Shown: in pieces, positions 8,444-16,009 of the stretch | Layout of the letters: every line of letters begins with the position of its first letter | How positions within the stretch are numbered: position 1 is the stretch's first letter | Position numbers and translations under genes: made by a program | Notes under the pieces: generated by a model | Databases searched by the model: none | What the model was told of the DNA's origin: nothing | What the model saw: only the letters and a program-made list of their open reading frames with translations | Assembly (NCBI GenBank): GCA_030523425.1 | Contig: JAUNIP010000005.1 | Span: 1 to 64,000 of the forward strand | From: Coriobacteriia bacterium | GTDB taxonomy: Bacteria > Actinomycetota > Coriobacteriia > Coriobacteriales > Eggerthellaceae | Length of the DNA stretch: 64,000 nucleotides | Reading direction: 5' to 3'

Positions 8444-9310
8444 TTATAGCGGGTTTGCGGGATCGCACATGACCACCATTTTGTCGGGGTGGGCCGAACA
8501 GATAAGGGTGAGGTTGTGCTGCCGCGCCAGGCGAATGGTCCTGTTGGTGGGAACCGCCTTGGTGGCAAGCACGGGAATGCGCGCGCGGATGGCCTTCGTG
8601 ACCATGTCGACCGGCAGCCTGCCACTGGAAAACACCACACACTGGGTTAGGTCTACACCGTCACGCAGCGCGCATCCTATCACCTTGTCGAAGGCGTTGT
8701 GGCGCCCTAAGTCTTCGCAGCAGTACAGCACTTCGCCTTCGTGGGACAAAAAGCAGCTGTGCACGCCAAAGGTGACCTTGTGCATGGGGGTGTCGCGCGT
8801 CAGCAGGGCGGAAAGGTCGAACACCCATTGCGGGTCCCACGGGATGGGCGTTAACTGCGGCAGTTCCTTTTCGCGATGCAGGCTGTTGCGGAAAACGCGC
8901 GAACCCGCCCCGGTGGTGGGAACGTTTTCCACCTGCTGCGGAACAAGGTCGATTTGCTGCGTTTCGCTGAGCGTCACGCGCACCTGCGTGCCGTCTTCGC
9001 ACACGCGCACCTGGTCAACCTCTTGCGCGCCGTCGATGATGCCTTCGGAAAACAGGCGGCCTAGCACCAATTCAGGCAGATGGTCAGGAGAGCAGACCAC
9101 CGTCATGGTGTGCTCTTCGTTCACAAACACCTTGGTCACGTGCTCTAACTGCACCTGGGTAGTGGAATCCAAAACGAAGCAGGCGCCTTGGGGCACGGCG
9201 TCGTCAGGCATGCCCCTGCCGCGGCCGCTTGCAGCATCAGCGGGCCACACGGCCCTTGAAGGCAAGGGGGTAATGGCTTCCCCCGTTTGAAACAAATCTT
9301 CTATCCTCAT
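8444..9310 (-). CDS. fdhD: Formate dehydrogenase sulfurtransferase FdhD
   Basis: 288 residues from the ATG at 9310. The frame stays open to 9910, but the extra part is translated intergenic repeat and lacks protein-like character. Conserved FdhD blocks are visible: 'HKVTFGVHSC', 'EDLGRHNAFDKVIG', 'VVFSSGRLPVDMVTKA' and 'PVLATKAVPTN'. FdhD transfers sulfur from a cysteine desulfurase to the bis-MGD cofactor and is required for formate dehydrogenase activity. The loop that is CxxC in E. coli has one cysteine here ('GVHSC'), a variant seen in other FdhD proteins. No strong ribosome-binding site is visible. Confidence 0.92.
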   Translation of the reverse strand: MRIEDLFQTGEAITPLPSRAVWPADAASGRGRGMPDDAVPQGACFVLDSTTQVQLEHVTKVFVNEEHTMTVVCSPDHLPELVLGRLFSEGIIDGAQEVDQVRVCEDGTQVRVTLSETQQIDLVPQQVENVPTTGAGSRVFRNSLHREKELPQLTPIPWDPQWVFDLSALLTRDTPMHKVTFGVHSCFLSHEGEVLYCCEDLGRHNAFDKVIGCALRDGVDLTQCVVFSSGRLPVDMVTKAIRARIPVLATKAVPTNRTIRLARQHNLTLICSAHPDKMVVMCDPANPL

Positions 9311-9393
9311 GAAAAGCAATATAGCACCGTTACTCTGGTTGCGCCGAGAAACTTTGAAAGAGCGTGCAGCAAGTGTTGCTTGCAGCGGGCGGG

Positions 9394-9545
9394 CACACGA
9401 GGCGGGATGGAAGCGCTGCGCTGGGGGTATAGGGCAAGGAAGGGCGGGCGGCCTTGGGGCCGGGCCCTGGCCTGCGGTGACGTGGGGTCTTGCGGGTTGC
9501 GGGGCCGCACGCACTAGGCGGGATGGAAGCGCTGCGCTGGGGGTT
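9394..9545 (+). repeat. R1 dispersed intergenic repeat, one long and one short copy
   Basis: The core GGATGGAAGCGCTGCGCTGG occurs twice, at 9404 and 9520. The first copy (9394-9486) continues through GGGCAAGGAAGGGCGGGCGG and a GGCC-rich segment. Relatives lie at 24597-24695, 29692-29728, 58434-58530 and, inverted, 59061-59162. Confidence 0.7.
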
Positions 9546-9590
9546 CGTCTCAAGCGTTCGCCCAATGGGAGCGACCTGCACTCCGAACCA

Positions 9591-9640
9591 GATTCCTCCA
9601 CTCCGGCGCGCCAAAAGGCGCACCTGCGGTTGGAATGACA
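9591..9640. repeat. R2 dispersed imperfect-palindrome repeat
   Basis: Begins GATTCCTCCACTCCGGCGCG and ends TGCGGTTGGAATGACA. Read on the minus strand it starts TGTCATTCC and ends GGAGTGGAGGAATC. This is the layout of a widespread class of bacterial intergenic repeats bounded by GTCATTCC and GGAATC. Further copies are at 9694, 24520, 29615 and 59196. Confidence 0.65.
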
Positions 9641-9693
9641 TAGGGCGCGCCCCGTGTGCCCGCCCAATCCGATCGAACCGCACCCCGGACTAG

Positions 9694-9737
9694 ACCTCTC
9701 CACTCCGGCCCCTACGGGGCCTCCGGTCGAGGTGACA
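9694..9737. repeat. R2 repeat, shorter copy
   Basis: Shares CTCCACTCCGG and TCCGGTCGAGGTGACA with the other R2 copies, but has a compact GGCCCCTACGGGGCC hairpin in the middle. It ends 20 bp before the selD stop, so on the minus strand it is in the selD 3' region and could act in transcript ending. Confidence 0.55.
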
Positions 9738-9756
9738 CGGGCGCACAGAATCACGC

Positions 9757-10815
9757 CTAGTAAACGGTGATGATGCCTGGTTCGCCTTCGGTCACTTCGC
9801 CTATGCGGGCGGGGGGGCGGCCTATGCGGCGCTCGAAGGATGTTTCGAAGGCGGCGGCGTTTTCGGGCGGGATGGCCACCAGCAGGCCGCCGCTGGTCTG
9901 CGGGTCGCACAGGATGCTCATGCGGTTGTCCTGCTCATCTTCGTCTGCGCCGCCCACGCGCGTGAACGGCTCGGCGAAGTCCATGATGGAAAACAGCCGG
10001 TTGGGGCGGCAGTACATGCACGTTAAGTCCCACACCAACGGAAACTGCGGCAACGCTTCGAAGCTCACCCGCGCGCTGCAGCCACTGGCAGCCAGCATTT
10101 CGTGCAGGTGCCCCGCCAAGCCGAAACCCGTCACGTCGGTGGCAGCGTGCGCGCCGGCTTCCAGCATGGCTTCGCTGGCGGCACGGTTCAGTTCCTTCAT
10201 GGAATCTATGGCCACTTGCATGTCCACGTCCGTGATTTCGCCAATCTTGTGCGCGGCCGACATGATGCCCGTGCCTAAGGGCTTGGTTAAAAACAGCACG
10301 TCGCCGGGCTGGGCACCGGCATTGCGCACCACGCGCTGCGGATGCACGGTACCGAACACGCACAGGCCGTACTTGGGTTCCGGGTCGTCTATGGTGTGGC
10401 CGCCCACGGTGAAAGCGCCGGCTTCTTGCACCTTCGCCTGGCCGCCGCTAATAATGCGGCCCGCCACTTCGGTGCCCAGGGCGCTATCAAGCGCAAGAAG
10501 ATTCAGGGCCACCAACGGGGTGGCTCCCATGGCATACGCATCCGACAGGGCATTCGCCGCGGCCACGCACCCAAAGTCGTACGGGTCATCCGCCACAGGC
10601 GTAAAGAAATCCACTGTCAGCACGGCGGCCAGATCATCACGCAGCTGGTACACCGCGGCGTCGTCGCTGGTTTCAAAGCCCAGCAACACCGCAGGATCAA
10701 CATCAGGAGGCGTGATTTTCTTCAGTATCTCCTGGAGGTCGCCCGGACTCCACTTGGCGGCTCAACCGCCCTTTGACGTCAGTTTCGTCAGGCGAATACG
10801 CTCGATTTCGCTCAC
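9757..10815 (-). CDS. selD: Selenide, water dikinase SelD containing selenocysteine
   Basis: 352 residues when TGA at 10764-10762 is read as selenocysteine (residue 18). The start is GTG 10815 with AAAGGAGGAG upstream. The N-terminus reads 'LTSKGG-Sec-AAKWSP', matching the position where SelD enzymes carry catalytic Cys or Sec followed by Lys. After it come 'GFETSDDAAVY', 'DFFTPVADDPYDFG', 'GGHTIDDPEP' and 'DVTGFGLAGHL'. SelD makes selenophosphate from selenide and ATP, the donor for selenocysteine synthesis. A shorter version starting near 10689 would lack the catalytic residue. It is divergent from the yedE-like transporter. Confidence 0.93.
10733..10764 (-). promoter_or_regulatory. Candidate SECIS element of selD
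   Basis: Nine bases after the UGA the message can form UGGAG/CUCCA (10752-10748 with 10737-10733). This is extended by UC/GA past one bulged base and closed by a five-base CGGGC loop. Distance and size fit bacterial SECIS elements. The loop sequence differs from the GGUCU loop of fdnG, so the fold is plausible rather than proven. Confidence 0.55.
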
Positions 10816-11137
10816 GGGCTCCTCCTTTCACGCGGCGCGGCACGACACACCCATTTTCGCACGTAGGCACGGCGCGGTTCAAGATGTTCCTTGCACAACC
10901 CATTCAGCGCCCTGAACAGCCGCTGGGCGAAGCCGTGCGCGCCGCAAAGCCTTCCAACATATAATGCGAAACTGTTCAAGCGAATTCTGCACGCTTGGCC
11001 CTTCTGCAAAAGCGGGGATTCCCCGTTGTTTTTTTCATTCTCACACGCGAAAACAGGCTGCCACCAGCCTCACGCTGCCGTCTGCGCGGCGGCATAGGCT
11101 GATTGCTTCCTGTTTTCCGAAAAACGAAAGGATTTTC
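10816..11137. other. Divergent intergenic region selD / yedE-like
   Basis: 322 bp with no supported gene. TATAAT at 10960-10965 on the plus strand is the best -10 candidate for the transporter and would leave a leader of about 170 bases. No good -35 is found at 16-18 bp spacing. No riboswitch of a type I recognise is visible. Confidence 0.35.
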
Positions 11138-12292
11138 ATGGACTTTCTGAACAAAAAGCCTGGTCTGCTGATTGTGGGCCTGGTCATTGGCATTGGCATG
11201 GCTGTGTTGGCCGCACTGGGCAACCCCGCCAACATGGCCATGTGCGCCGCCTGCTTCATCCGCGACATGGCGGGTTCCTTGAAGCTGCACACCGCGCCTG
11301 TGGTGCAGTACTTCCGCCCTGAAATCGTGGGCCTGGTGGTGGGTTCGTTCCTGATTGCCATCGCTACCAGGGAATATCGCTCCACGGCGGGTTCTTCGCC
11401 TATGGTGCGCTTCCTGTTAGGCTTCATTATGATGATTGGCGCCTTGGTGTTTTTGGGCTGCCCGCTGCGCATGGTGCTGCGCATGGCCGCCGGCGACCTG
11501 AACGCCTGGGTGGGCCTGGTCGGCTTCATTTTGGGCACCGGCACCGGCGCGCTTTTCCTGAAGATGGGCTTTTCCTTGGGCGCTGAGCGCGACACCAAGC
11601 CCGCCGCCGGCATGATCTTGCCCGCGCTTCTGGTATTAGGCCTGGTCATTTCCGTGGCCACCACCCTGTTCGCTGTGAGCGAATCCGGTCCCGGATCCAA
11701 GCATGCTCCGTGGATTGTGGCCTTGCTGATTGCCCTGATTGTGGGCGCTTTGGGCCAAAAGACCCGCATCTGCTTCGCTTCGGGCTTCCGCAATGCGTGG
11801 CTGCTGCGCGACTTCACCAACCTGCTGCCCATTGCCGGCATCTTCGTTGCCATGCTGATCTACAACATTGCCGTGGGCAGCTTTAAGGTGTCCTTCGATG
11901 GTCAGCCCATTGCCCACGCCCAGCACCTGTGGAACATTTTGGGCCTGTACGCCGTTGGCTTTGCCGCCGTGTTGGCTGGCGGTTGCCCCCTGCGCCAGAT
12001 GATTATGGCCGGTCAGGGCTCTTCTGATGCCGCCGTTACCTTCCTGGGCCTGTTGGTGGGAGCGGCATTCGCCCACAACTTCGGCTTGGCCGGCGCCGCC
12101 GCTGCCGCCGCCACCGACACCACAGCCGCTGTGGCAGGTGGCCCCGCCTTCGCAGGCCAGGTGGCGCTGGTGGTGTGCATCGCGCTGCTGTTCGTGTTGG
12201 CCATTGCCAACATTCGCAAGAAGAGTAAGCCCACCGTGGTGGCAGACCCGCAAGAAGCCGCCGAAGACACAACTACGGATCAGGCCGCCTAG
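11138..12292 (+). CDS. yedE: YedE-family putative selenium transporter
   Basis: 384 residues from ATG 11138, preceded by GAAAGGA. About ten membrane segments are visible. Two repeated YeeE/YedE blocks carry conserved cysteines: 'MCAACFIRD' and 'GCPLRMVLR' in the first half, 'RICFASGFRN' and 'GGCPLRQMIMAGQGSSDA' in the second. YeeE/YedE proteins import sulfur compounds such as thiosulfate. The subgroup next to selD and yedF is inferred from genome context to import a selenium compound. It is followed 30 bp later by a TusA-like protein, the usual intracellular partner. The C-terminal tail is acidic. Confidence 0.85.
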   Translation: MDFLNKKPGLLIVGLVIGIGMAVLAALGNPANMAMCAACFIRDMAGSLKLHTAPVVQYFRPEIVGLVVGSFLIAIATREYRSTAGSSPMVRFLLGFIMMIGALVFLGCPLRMVLRMAAGDLNAWVGLVGFILGTGTGALFLKMGFSLGAERDTKPAAGMILPALLVLGLVISVATTLFAVSESGPGSKHAPWIVALLIALIVGALGQKTRICFASGFRNAWLLRDFTNLLPIAGIFVAMLIYNIAVGSFKVSFDGQPIAHAQHLWNILGLYAVGFAAVLAGGCPLRQMIMAGQGSSDAAVTFLGLLVGAAFAHNFGLAGAAAAAATDTTAAVAGGPAFAGQVALVVCIALLFVLAIANIRKKSKPTVVADPQEAAEDTTTDQAA

Positions 12293-12322
12293 GGCGCCGT
12301 TCCAACAAGAAAGAAGGTTACT

Positions 12323-12529
12323 ATGCTTGAAGTTGATGCCCGCGGGCTTTCCTGCCCGGAACCCATCCTGCTGACGCTAGACGCCCTTGAGCAGGCCAAC
12401 GGCCAACCGGTGCTGGTGATGGTAAGCGACTCCAACCAGCGCGACAATGTGAAGACCCAGGCCGAGCGCAAGAAGAAGACCGTGACGGTCGAGCAGAAGG
12501 GCCAGGACTATTACCTAACCATCAAGTAA
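12323..12529 (+). CDS. TusA/SirA-like sulfur (selenium) carrier
   Basis: 68 residues from ATG 12323. The 'GLSCPEPIL' motif carries the persulfide-forming cysteine (Cys-Pro-x-Pro) of the TusA family, followed by the two-layer alpha/beta pattern. It sits directly after the YedE-type channel, the typical arrangement in which the carrier receives the imported chalcogen. In this neighbourhood it may carry selenium instead of sulfur; that is inference. The 12530-12615 gap after it is unremarkable. Confidence 0.85.
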   Translation: MLEVDARGLSCPEPILLTLDALEQANGQPVLVMVSDSNQRDNVKTQAERKKKTVTVEQKGQDYYLTIK

Positions 12530-12615
12530 GTCGCCCCTTATTGGGATGTTTTGGGGCGGACGCTGCTGGGGTATACTTCCCGTGCAGCGCCCGCCCTTTT
12601 CGCGAAAGGAAAACC

Positions 12616-12852
12616 GTGGCTTCCACGCAGCTTTACATAGTGGTGACATTTCACACCACCAGCCAGGCCTTGGGGTTTGAATCCTTCGCGAAAAAGCAGG
12701 GGCTTGCTGGGCGCTTGGCGCCGGTGCCCCGGCAGCTTTCCGCTGGCTGCGGCTTTGCGTGGTTGGAGCCTGCCGGCAGCCGGGAAGCGCTTGTGAATGC
12801 CCTACCCCATTACGATTTGGGGCACGAAGGCGTGGCGCAGCTGGATTTATAG
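12616..12852 (+). CDS. DUF3343 small protein, putative Se/S carrier-like
   Basis: 78 residues from GTG 12616, preceded by GAAAGGA. The family hallmark is visible: a beta-strand start ('QLYIVVTFHTTSQAL'), then 'PVPRQLSAGCG' with Cys45-Gly46. Two more DUF3343 genes lie at 12847-13107 and 14941-15204. The family regularly occurs beside yedF and selD, and a role in carrying or delivering selenium has been proposed from context. Its end overlaps the next gene, on the opposite strand, by 6 bp. No activity is established. Confidence 0.75.
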   Translation: MASTQLYIVVTFHTTSQALGFESFAKKQGLAGRLAPVPRQLSAGCGFAWLEPAGSREALVNALPHYDLGHEGVAQLDL

Positions 12853-13107
12853 GTCTAGCAGCTTTTCGTAGGCGGCTTCGCCCGCCGTCAGGTACAGCGC
12901 CCCGCGACCGGAATTGCGGGTGCTGCCGAAGACGCGGCCCACCGCTTCATCAGGCGTTTCGGCCGAAAAGCGCAAAGCAATGCCGCACCCCGCGCTTATT
13001 TCGCGCGGGGTGGGAATGGTCCAGAAATCTATGCCGCCGCTGGCCAGCGTCTTGCTGGCCGCCATGGCGGTGTGGGTGCTTTCGAATGTTATGACGTAAG
13101 TGTTCAT
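12847..13107 (-). CDS. DUF3343 small protein, second paralogue
   Basis: 86 residues from ATG 13107. The same pattern as its neighbour is seen: 'TYVITFESTHTAM', then 'IPTPREISAGCG' with Cys41. It ends tail to tail with the plus-strand paralogue, their coding regions overlapping by six bases. It lies 21 bp downstream of yedF and is likely in that minus-strand operon. Confidence 0.75.
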   Translation of the reverse strand: MNTYVITFESTHTAMAASKTLASGGIDFWTIPTPREISAGCGIALRFSAETPDEAVGRVFGSTRNSGRGALYLTAGEAAYEKLLDL

Positions 13108-13128
13108 GCCCGCAGTGTAGCGCAATGC

Positions 13129-13743
13129 TTACAGGGTGATCACCTTGGAAGATTCGTGCATGCGCTCCAAGATGTCATACATGTTGGACACCTCGCCCAC
13201 CTTCAGCTGGTCGGCAATTTCGTAGAAGTTCAGGCAGGTGCCGCATACCAGCACGTCGGTGCCCTTTTCCTGCAGTTCCTTCACCGAATCGATAATCTGG
13301 GCTTCATCGCCGCATACCAATTTCACGCCGGAATTCATGAACAGCAGGTTCATGGGGGCCACGTCGGCCTGGTTCAAGGTGTAGATGGCCATCTTCATAA
13401 GGTTGTAGCCTAGCTGCGGGTCGCCTTCGCCCACGTGGTCCTTGCCAATGAACACCGAATAGCCGCTGCAACCGCCGCCCGGGGTGCACATGGCTGCCGC
13501 TGCTTCGGGTGCACCTTCGGCCGCGTCAGCCGGCAGGTCGCCGCCGATGGCGATGGCGAAGCCGCCTTCGATGGTGGTCACCTTGTAGCCGAAGCCCTTC
13601 TTGGAAGCCATGCGGGTGATGTTCTTCACGGCGGTTTCGTTATCCACGTTCACCACCAGGTCGGTCTCACCCGCGTCAAGTTCCTTCTTGGCCATGACCA
13701 AGGGCATAGGGCACGGCTTTCCAAATCCATCAAGCGTTTTCAT
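13129..13743 (-). CDS. yedF: Selenium metabolism protein YedF (TusA domain plus DsrE-like domain)
   Basis: 204 residues. The N-terminal TusA-like domain carries 'GKPCPMPLVMAKKEL' (Cys11 region). The C-terminal half is DsrE-like, with 'YSVFIGKDHVGEGDPQLGYNLM' and cysteines in 'LVCGDEA' and 'VLVCGTCLNFY'. This two-domain architecture is the YedF form tied to selenium use rather than plain TusA. A linker with 'MCTPGGGCSG' adds two cysteines. The start overlaps the stop of the desulfurase gene (ATGA at 13743), so translation is coupled. Confidence 0.88.
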   Translation of the reverse strand: MKTLDGFGKPCPMPLVMAKKELDAGETDLVVNVDNETAVKNITRMASKKGFGYKVTTIEGGFAIAIGGDLPADAAEGAPEAAAAMCTPGGGCSGYSVFIGKDHVGEGDPQLGYNLMKMAIYTLNQADVAPMNLLFMNSGVKLVCGDEAQIIDSVKELQEKGTDVLVCGTCLNFYEIADQLKVGEVSNMYDILERMHESSKVITL

Positions 13744-14912
13744 GTTCGTTCCTTTCTTTTATGCGGGCGTGGCGCGCCCGCACATCTTGCTATATCCTGC
13801 AGTGCTTGTACCGCTTGGCGCACTTCTTCTTCGGTGTTGAAGTAGCTAAACGAAAAGCGGACGGCGCCTTGGGTGGCGGTGCCTAGCGCTTCGTGCATCA
13901 GCGGGGCGCAGTGCGCCCCGGCGCGGGTGCAGATGCCGTATTCGACGTTCAGCGCGTCGCTGATGCGGCCGGCGTCTTCGTCGCCCACGTTCAGGGCCAC
14001 AATGCCCGTGCGGCCGCAACCGCCACCGCCTAGCACACGCACGCCGGGAATGCCCTGCACGCCCGCTTCGAAGGCTTCCACCAGGCGCTGTTCGTGCGCG
14101 GCTATTACGTCCACGCCCGTTTCCAGAATGAAATTCACGCCGGCGCCTAAGCCGCTGATGCCGTGGCCGTTCAGCGTGCCGGCTTCCAGGCTTTCAGGCA
14201 TGGCGCAGGGGTGTTCGTGGTCGAAGCTGTGCGTGCCGGAACCGCCCACTTTCAGCGGCGGGATTTCCACGTGGGGTACCACCGCCAAGCCGCCCGTGCC
14301 CTGGGGGCCGTACAGCGCCTTGTGGCCGGTGAAGCACACCACGTCCAAGCGTTGTTCCGCCATGTTGATGGGCACCACACCCGCCGTCTGCGCGGCGTCA
14401 ACCACCACCAGTGCGCCGTGTTCGTGAGCCAGCGCCGCCATGCGCTGCACGTCGTACACGTCGCCCGTCAGGTTGGACGCATGCGTGGCGGCCACCAGCT
14501 TCGTGTTGGAGCGAAAGGCCTGCGCGTAGGCTTCCCAGTCCAGCGCGCCATTGGGCCCCACAGGCACAATGGTCAGTTCCACGCCGCGCTGTTCCAGCAG
14601 ATACAGCGGGCGCAGCACCGAATTGTGCGAGGCGGCCGTGGTGATAACGTGGTCGCCGGGGCCTAGCAGGCCCTGCAGCGCGATGTTGAGCGATTCCGTA
14701 ACATTGCTGGTAAACGAAACCCGGTCGGGGCCCGCAGCGCCCAGCAGCTGGCACAGCGCTTCGCGCGCTTCGAACACTGCCATGCCGGCCGCCAACGAAG
14801 CGCCGTGCACTCCCCTGCCCACGCCGCCGAACGCGGTCATGGCCTGCACAACCGCCTGCATCACGCAGTCGGGCTTGTGTAAGGTGGTGGCAGCGTTGTC
14901 GAAGTAGATCAT
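13740..14912 (-). CDS. Cysteine desulfurase / selenocysteine lyase family enzyme
   Basis: 390 residues from ATG 14912 ('MIYFDNAATTLHKP'). It is a fold-type I PLP enzyme with 'DAAQTAG' and the PLP lysine in 'FTGHKALYGPQGTGG'. The active-site cysteine is in 'RAGAHCAPLMHEALG'. This is the group of desulfurases that sit beside yedF and DUF3343 genes. It probably releases sulfur from cysteine or selenium from selenocysteine and passes it to YedF or SelD; the true substrate cannot be read from sequence. Translation of yedF is coupled to it. Confidence 0.88.
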   Translation of the reverse strand: MIYFDNAATTLHKPDCVMQAVVQAMTAFGGVGRGVHGASLAAGMAVFEAREALCQLLGAAGPDRVSFTSNVTESLNIALQGLLGPGDHVITTAASHNSVLRPLYLLEQRGVELTIVPVGPNGALDWEAYAQAFRSNTKLVAATHASNLTGDVYDVQRMAALAHEHGALVVVDAAQTAGVVPINMAEQRLDVVCFTGHKALYGPQGTGGLAVVPHVEIPPLKVGGSGTHSFDHEHPCAMPESLEAGTLNGHGISGLGAGVNFILETGVDVIAAHEQRLVEAFEAGVQGIPGVRVLGGGGCGRTGIVALNVGDEDAGRISDALNVEYGICTRAGAHCAPLMHEALGTATQGAVRFSFSYFNTEEEVRQAVQALQDIARCAGAPRPHKRKERT

Positions 14913-14940
14913 GGCCTTCCTTTGCTTGCGCCGTGCGCCC

Positions 14941-15204
14941 TTAGCAATATACATCCCGCTTGGGATTGTACTGGTTTTCCATCTGGACTATGTCCACGTA
15001 TCCTGGCATTTCGGGCGCCGCCAGCGCCGCGCGCACGCCTTCTATGGCGTCGGATTCCACCAGCACCGCCATGCCGCAACACGCCTGCAGGCCCCGCGGC
15101 ACGGGCGCTATACGACACGCGCAATCCGCCGCGCGCAGCGCGTTGTACAGCGCCCAGCCTTGGGTGGTGCTTTCAACCAGTATGTAGTAGACGGTGGCGG
15201 TCAT
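14941..15204 (-). CDS. DUF3343 small protein, third paralogue
   Basis: 87 residues from ATG 15204, 3 bp after the activase stop. It shows the shared plan ('VYYILVESTTQGWALYNAL', then 'PVPRGLQACCG' with Cys42-Cys43) and also has 'ADCAC' at 27-30. It therefore has more cysteines than its two paralogues. Location between an ATP-dependent activase and a desulfurase suggests it serves as small chalcogen carrier in this operon; inference only. Confidence 0.75.
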   Translation of the reverse strand: MTATVYYILVESTTQGWALYNALRAADCACRIAPVPRGLQACCGMAVLVESDAIEGVRAALAAPEMPGYVDIVQMENQYNPKRDVYC

Positions 15205-15207
15205 GGG

Positions 15208-15957
15208 CTATTCCAAGCTTAGGGCTGCGCCCAACGCGCCGGCGAAGCGGGCTTGGGCGCAGGTTTGAACACTGGTGCCCAGCTGGGCGCTCAGGCGTTC
15301 TATCAGGTATTCGTTTTCGCACAGGCCGCCGGTCAGGAAATACGCGGCCCCGGCAACTTGGGGCACCAGGGGCGACACCTTGGAAGCCACCGATTCCACC
15401 ACGCCCCAGGAAATGTCCTCGCGAGGCGTGCCCTGCCCTATCAGGCTGATGACTTCGCTTTCCGCGAACACCGTGCACATGCTGGAAATGGTGGTGGGCT
15501 TGCCGGTGCGCGCCAGGGCCGACATTTCGTCTTGCGTCAGGCCCATGCGGTTGGCCATGATCTCCAAGAACTTGCCGGTGCCGGCGCTGCACTTGTCGTT
15601 CATGCGGAAGTCCACCACCTTGCCGCCGCGCAGCACGATGGCCTTGGTGTCCTGCCCGCCTATATCCACCACCACGCCGTCGGGTCCGAACAGGCGCGCG
15701 GCGCCCTTGCCGTGGCAGGTGATTTCGGTCACCGTCTTTTCCGCGAAGGGCACCGCCACCCGACCATAGCCCGTGGCGCAAAAGCGGCATTCTTCTTGGG
15801 GAAACCCGGCGTCCGCTAGCGCTGCCAGCACTTGCCGGCCGGCTTCCACGCTGCTGAACCCCGTGGGGATGACCAACGTGAAGGCCGCGTTTTCGCCGTC
15901 AAGCACGCACGCTTTGGTGGCCGTAGAGCCAATGTCTATACCAACCTTATAGGTCAT
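15208..15957 (-). CDS. yjiL: BadF/HgdC-type ATP-dependent activase (YjiL-like)
   Basis: 249 residues. It has the ASKHA-fold phosphate-binding signature 'GIDIGSTATKACV' and 'VDIGGQDTKAIVLR'. The 4Fe-4S cysteines of archerases are in 'DKCSAGTGKFLE' and 'SSMCTVFAESEV', one cluster bridging the dimer. Such activases use ATP to push a low-potential electron into a 2-hydroxyacyl-CoA dehydratase-type or double-cubane partner. That partner is encoded immediately upstream. 'RMNDKCSAG' and 'GLCENEYL' are intact, so it should be functional. Confidence 0.88.
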   Translation of the reverse strand: MTYKVGIDIGSTATKACVLDGENAAFTLVIPTGFSSVEAGRQVLAALADAGFPQEECRFCATGYGRVAVPFAEKTVTEITCHGKGAARLFGPDGVVVDIGGQDTKAIVLRGGKVVDFRMNDKCSAGTGKFLEIMANRMGLTQDEMSALARTGKPTTISSMCTVFAESEVISLIGQGTPREDISWGVVESVASKVSPLVPQVAGAAYFLTGGLCENEYLIERLSAQLGTSVQTCAQARFAGALGAALSLE

Positions 15958-15982
15958 GTGTCAGTCCGTTCAAAAGGTGTGA

Positions 15983-16005
15983 GTGGCCGCCCTGCGGACG
16001 GCCAC
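15983..16005 (+). terminator. Hairpin between the reductase and activase genes
   Basis: GTGGCCG (15983-15989) pairs with CGGCCAC (15999-16005) and on the plus strand is followed by CTTTTTA. That is a terminator layout only for plus-strand transcription. On the minus strand, the strand of both genes, no U-tract follows, so there it may only slow or partly end transcripts. Confidence 0.35.
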
Positions 16006-16009
16006 CTTT

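Larger units (their letters stand above)
9311..9756. other. Intergenic gap filled with dispersed repeats
   Basis: No gene is supported in these 446 bp between fdhD and selD. The stretch is almost entirely built from copies of two repeat families found elsewhere in the window (R1 at 9394-9545, R2 at 9591-9640 and 9694-9737). GC content is very high, which creates long but meaningless open frames on both strands. Confidence 0.7.

Noticed and set aside
9311-9910. N-terminal extension of fdhD
   Set aside because: The extra 200 residues are Arg/Pro/Ala-rich and encoded by intergenic repeats shared with other loci; known FdhD proteins start near 9310.
10703-10903. Separate small gene upstream of selD
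   Set aside because: Its codons overlap the true SelD N-terminus in another frame; the GTG start with a strong ribosome site and the Sec codon explain the sequence.
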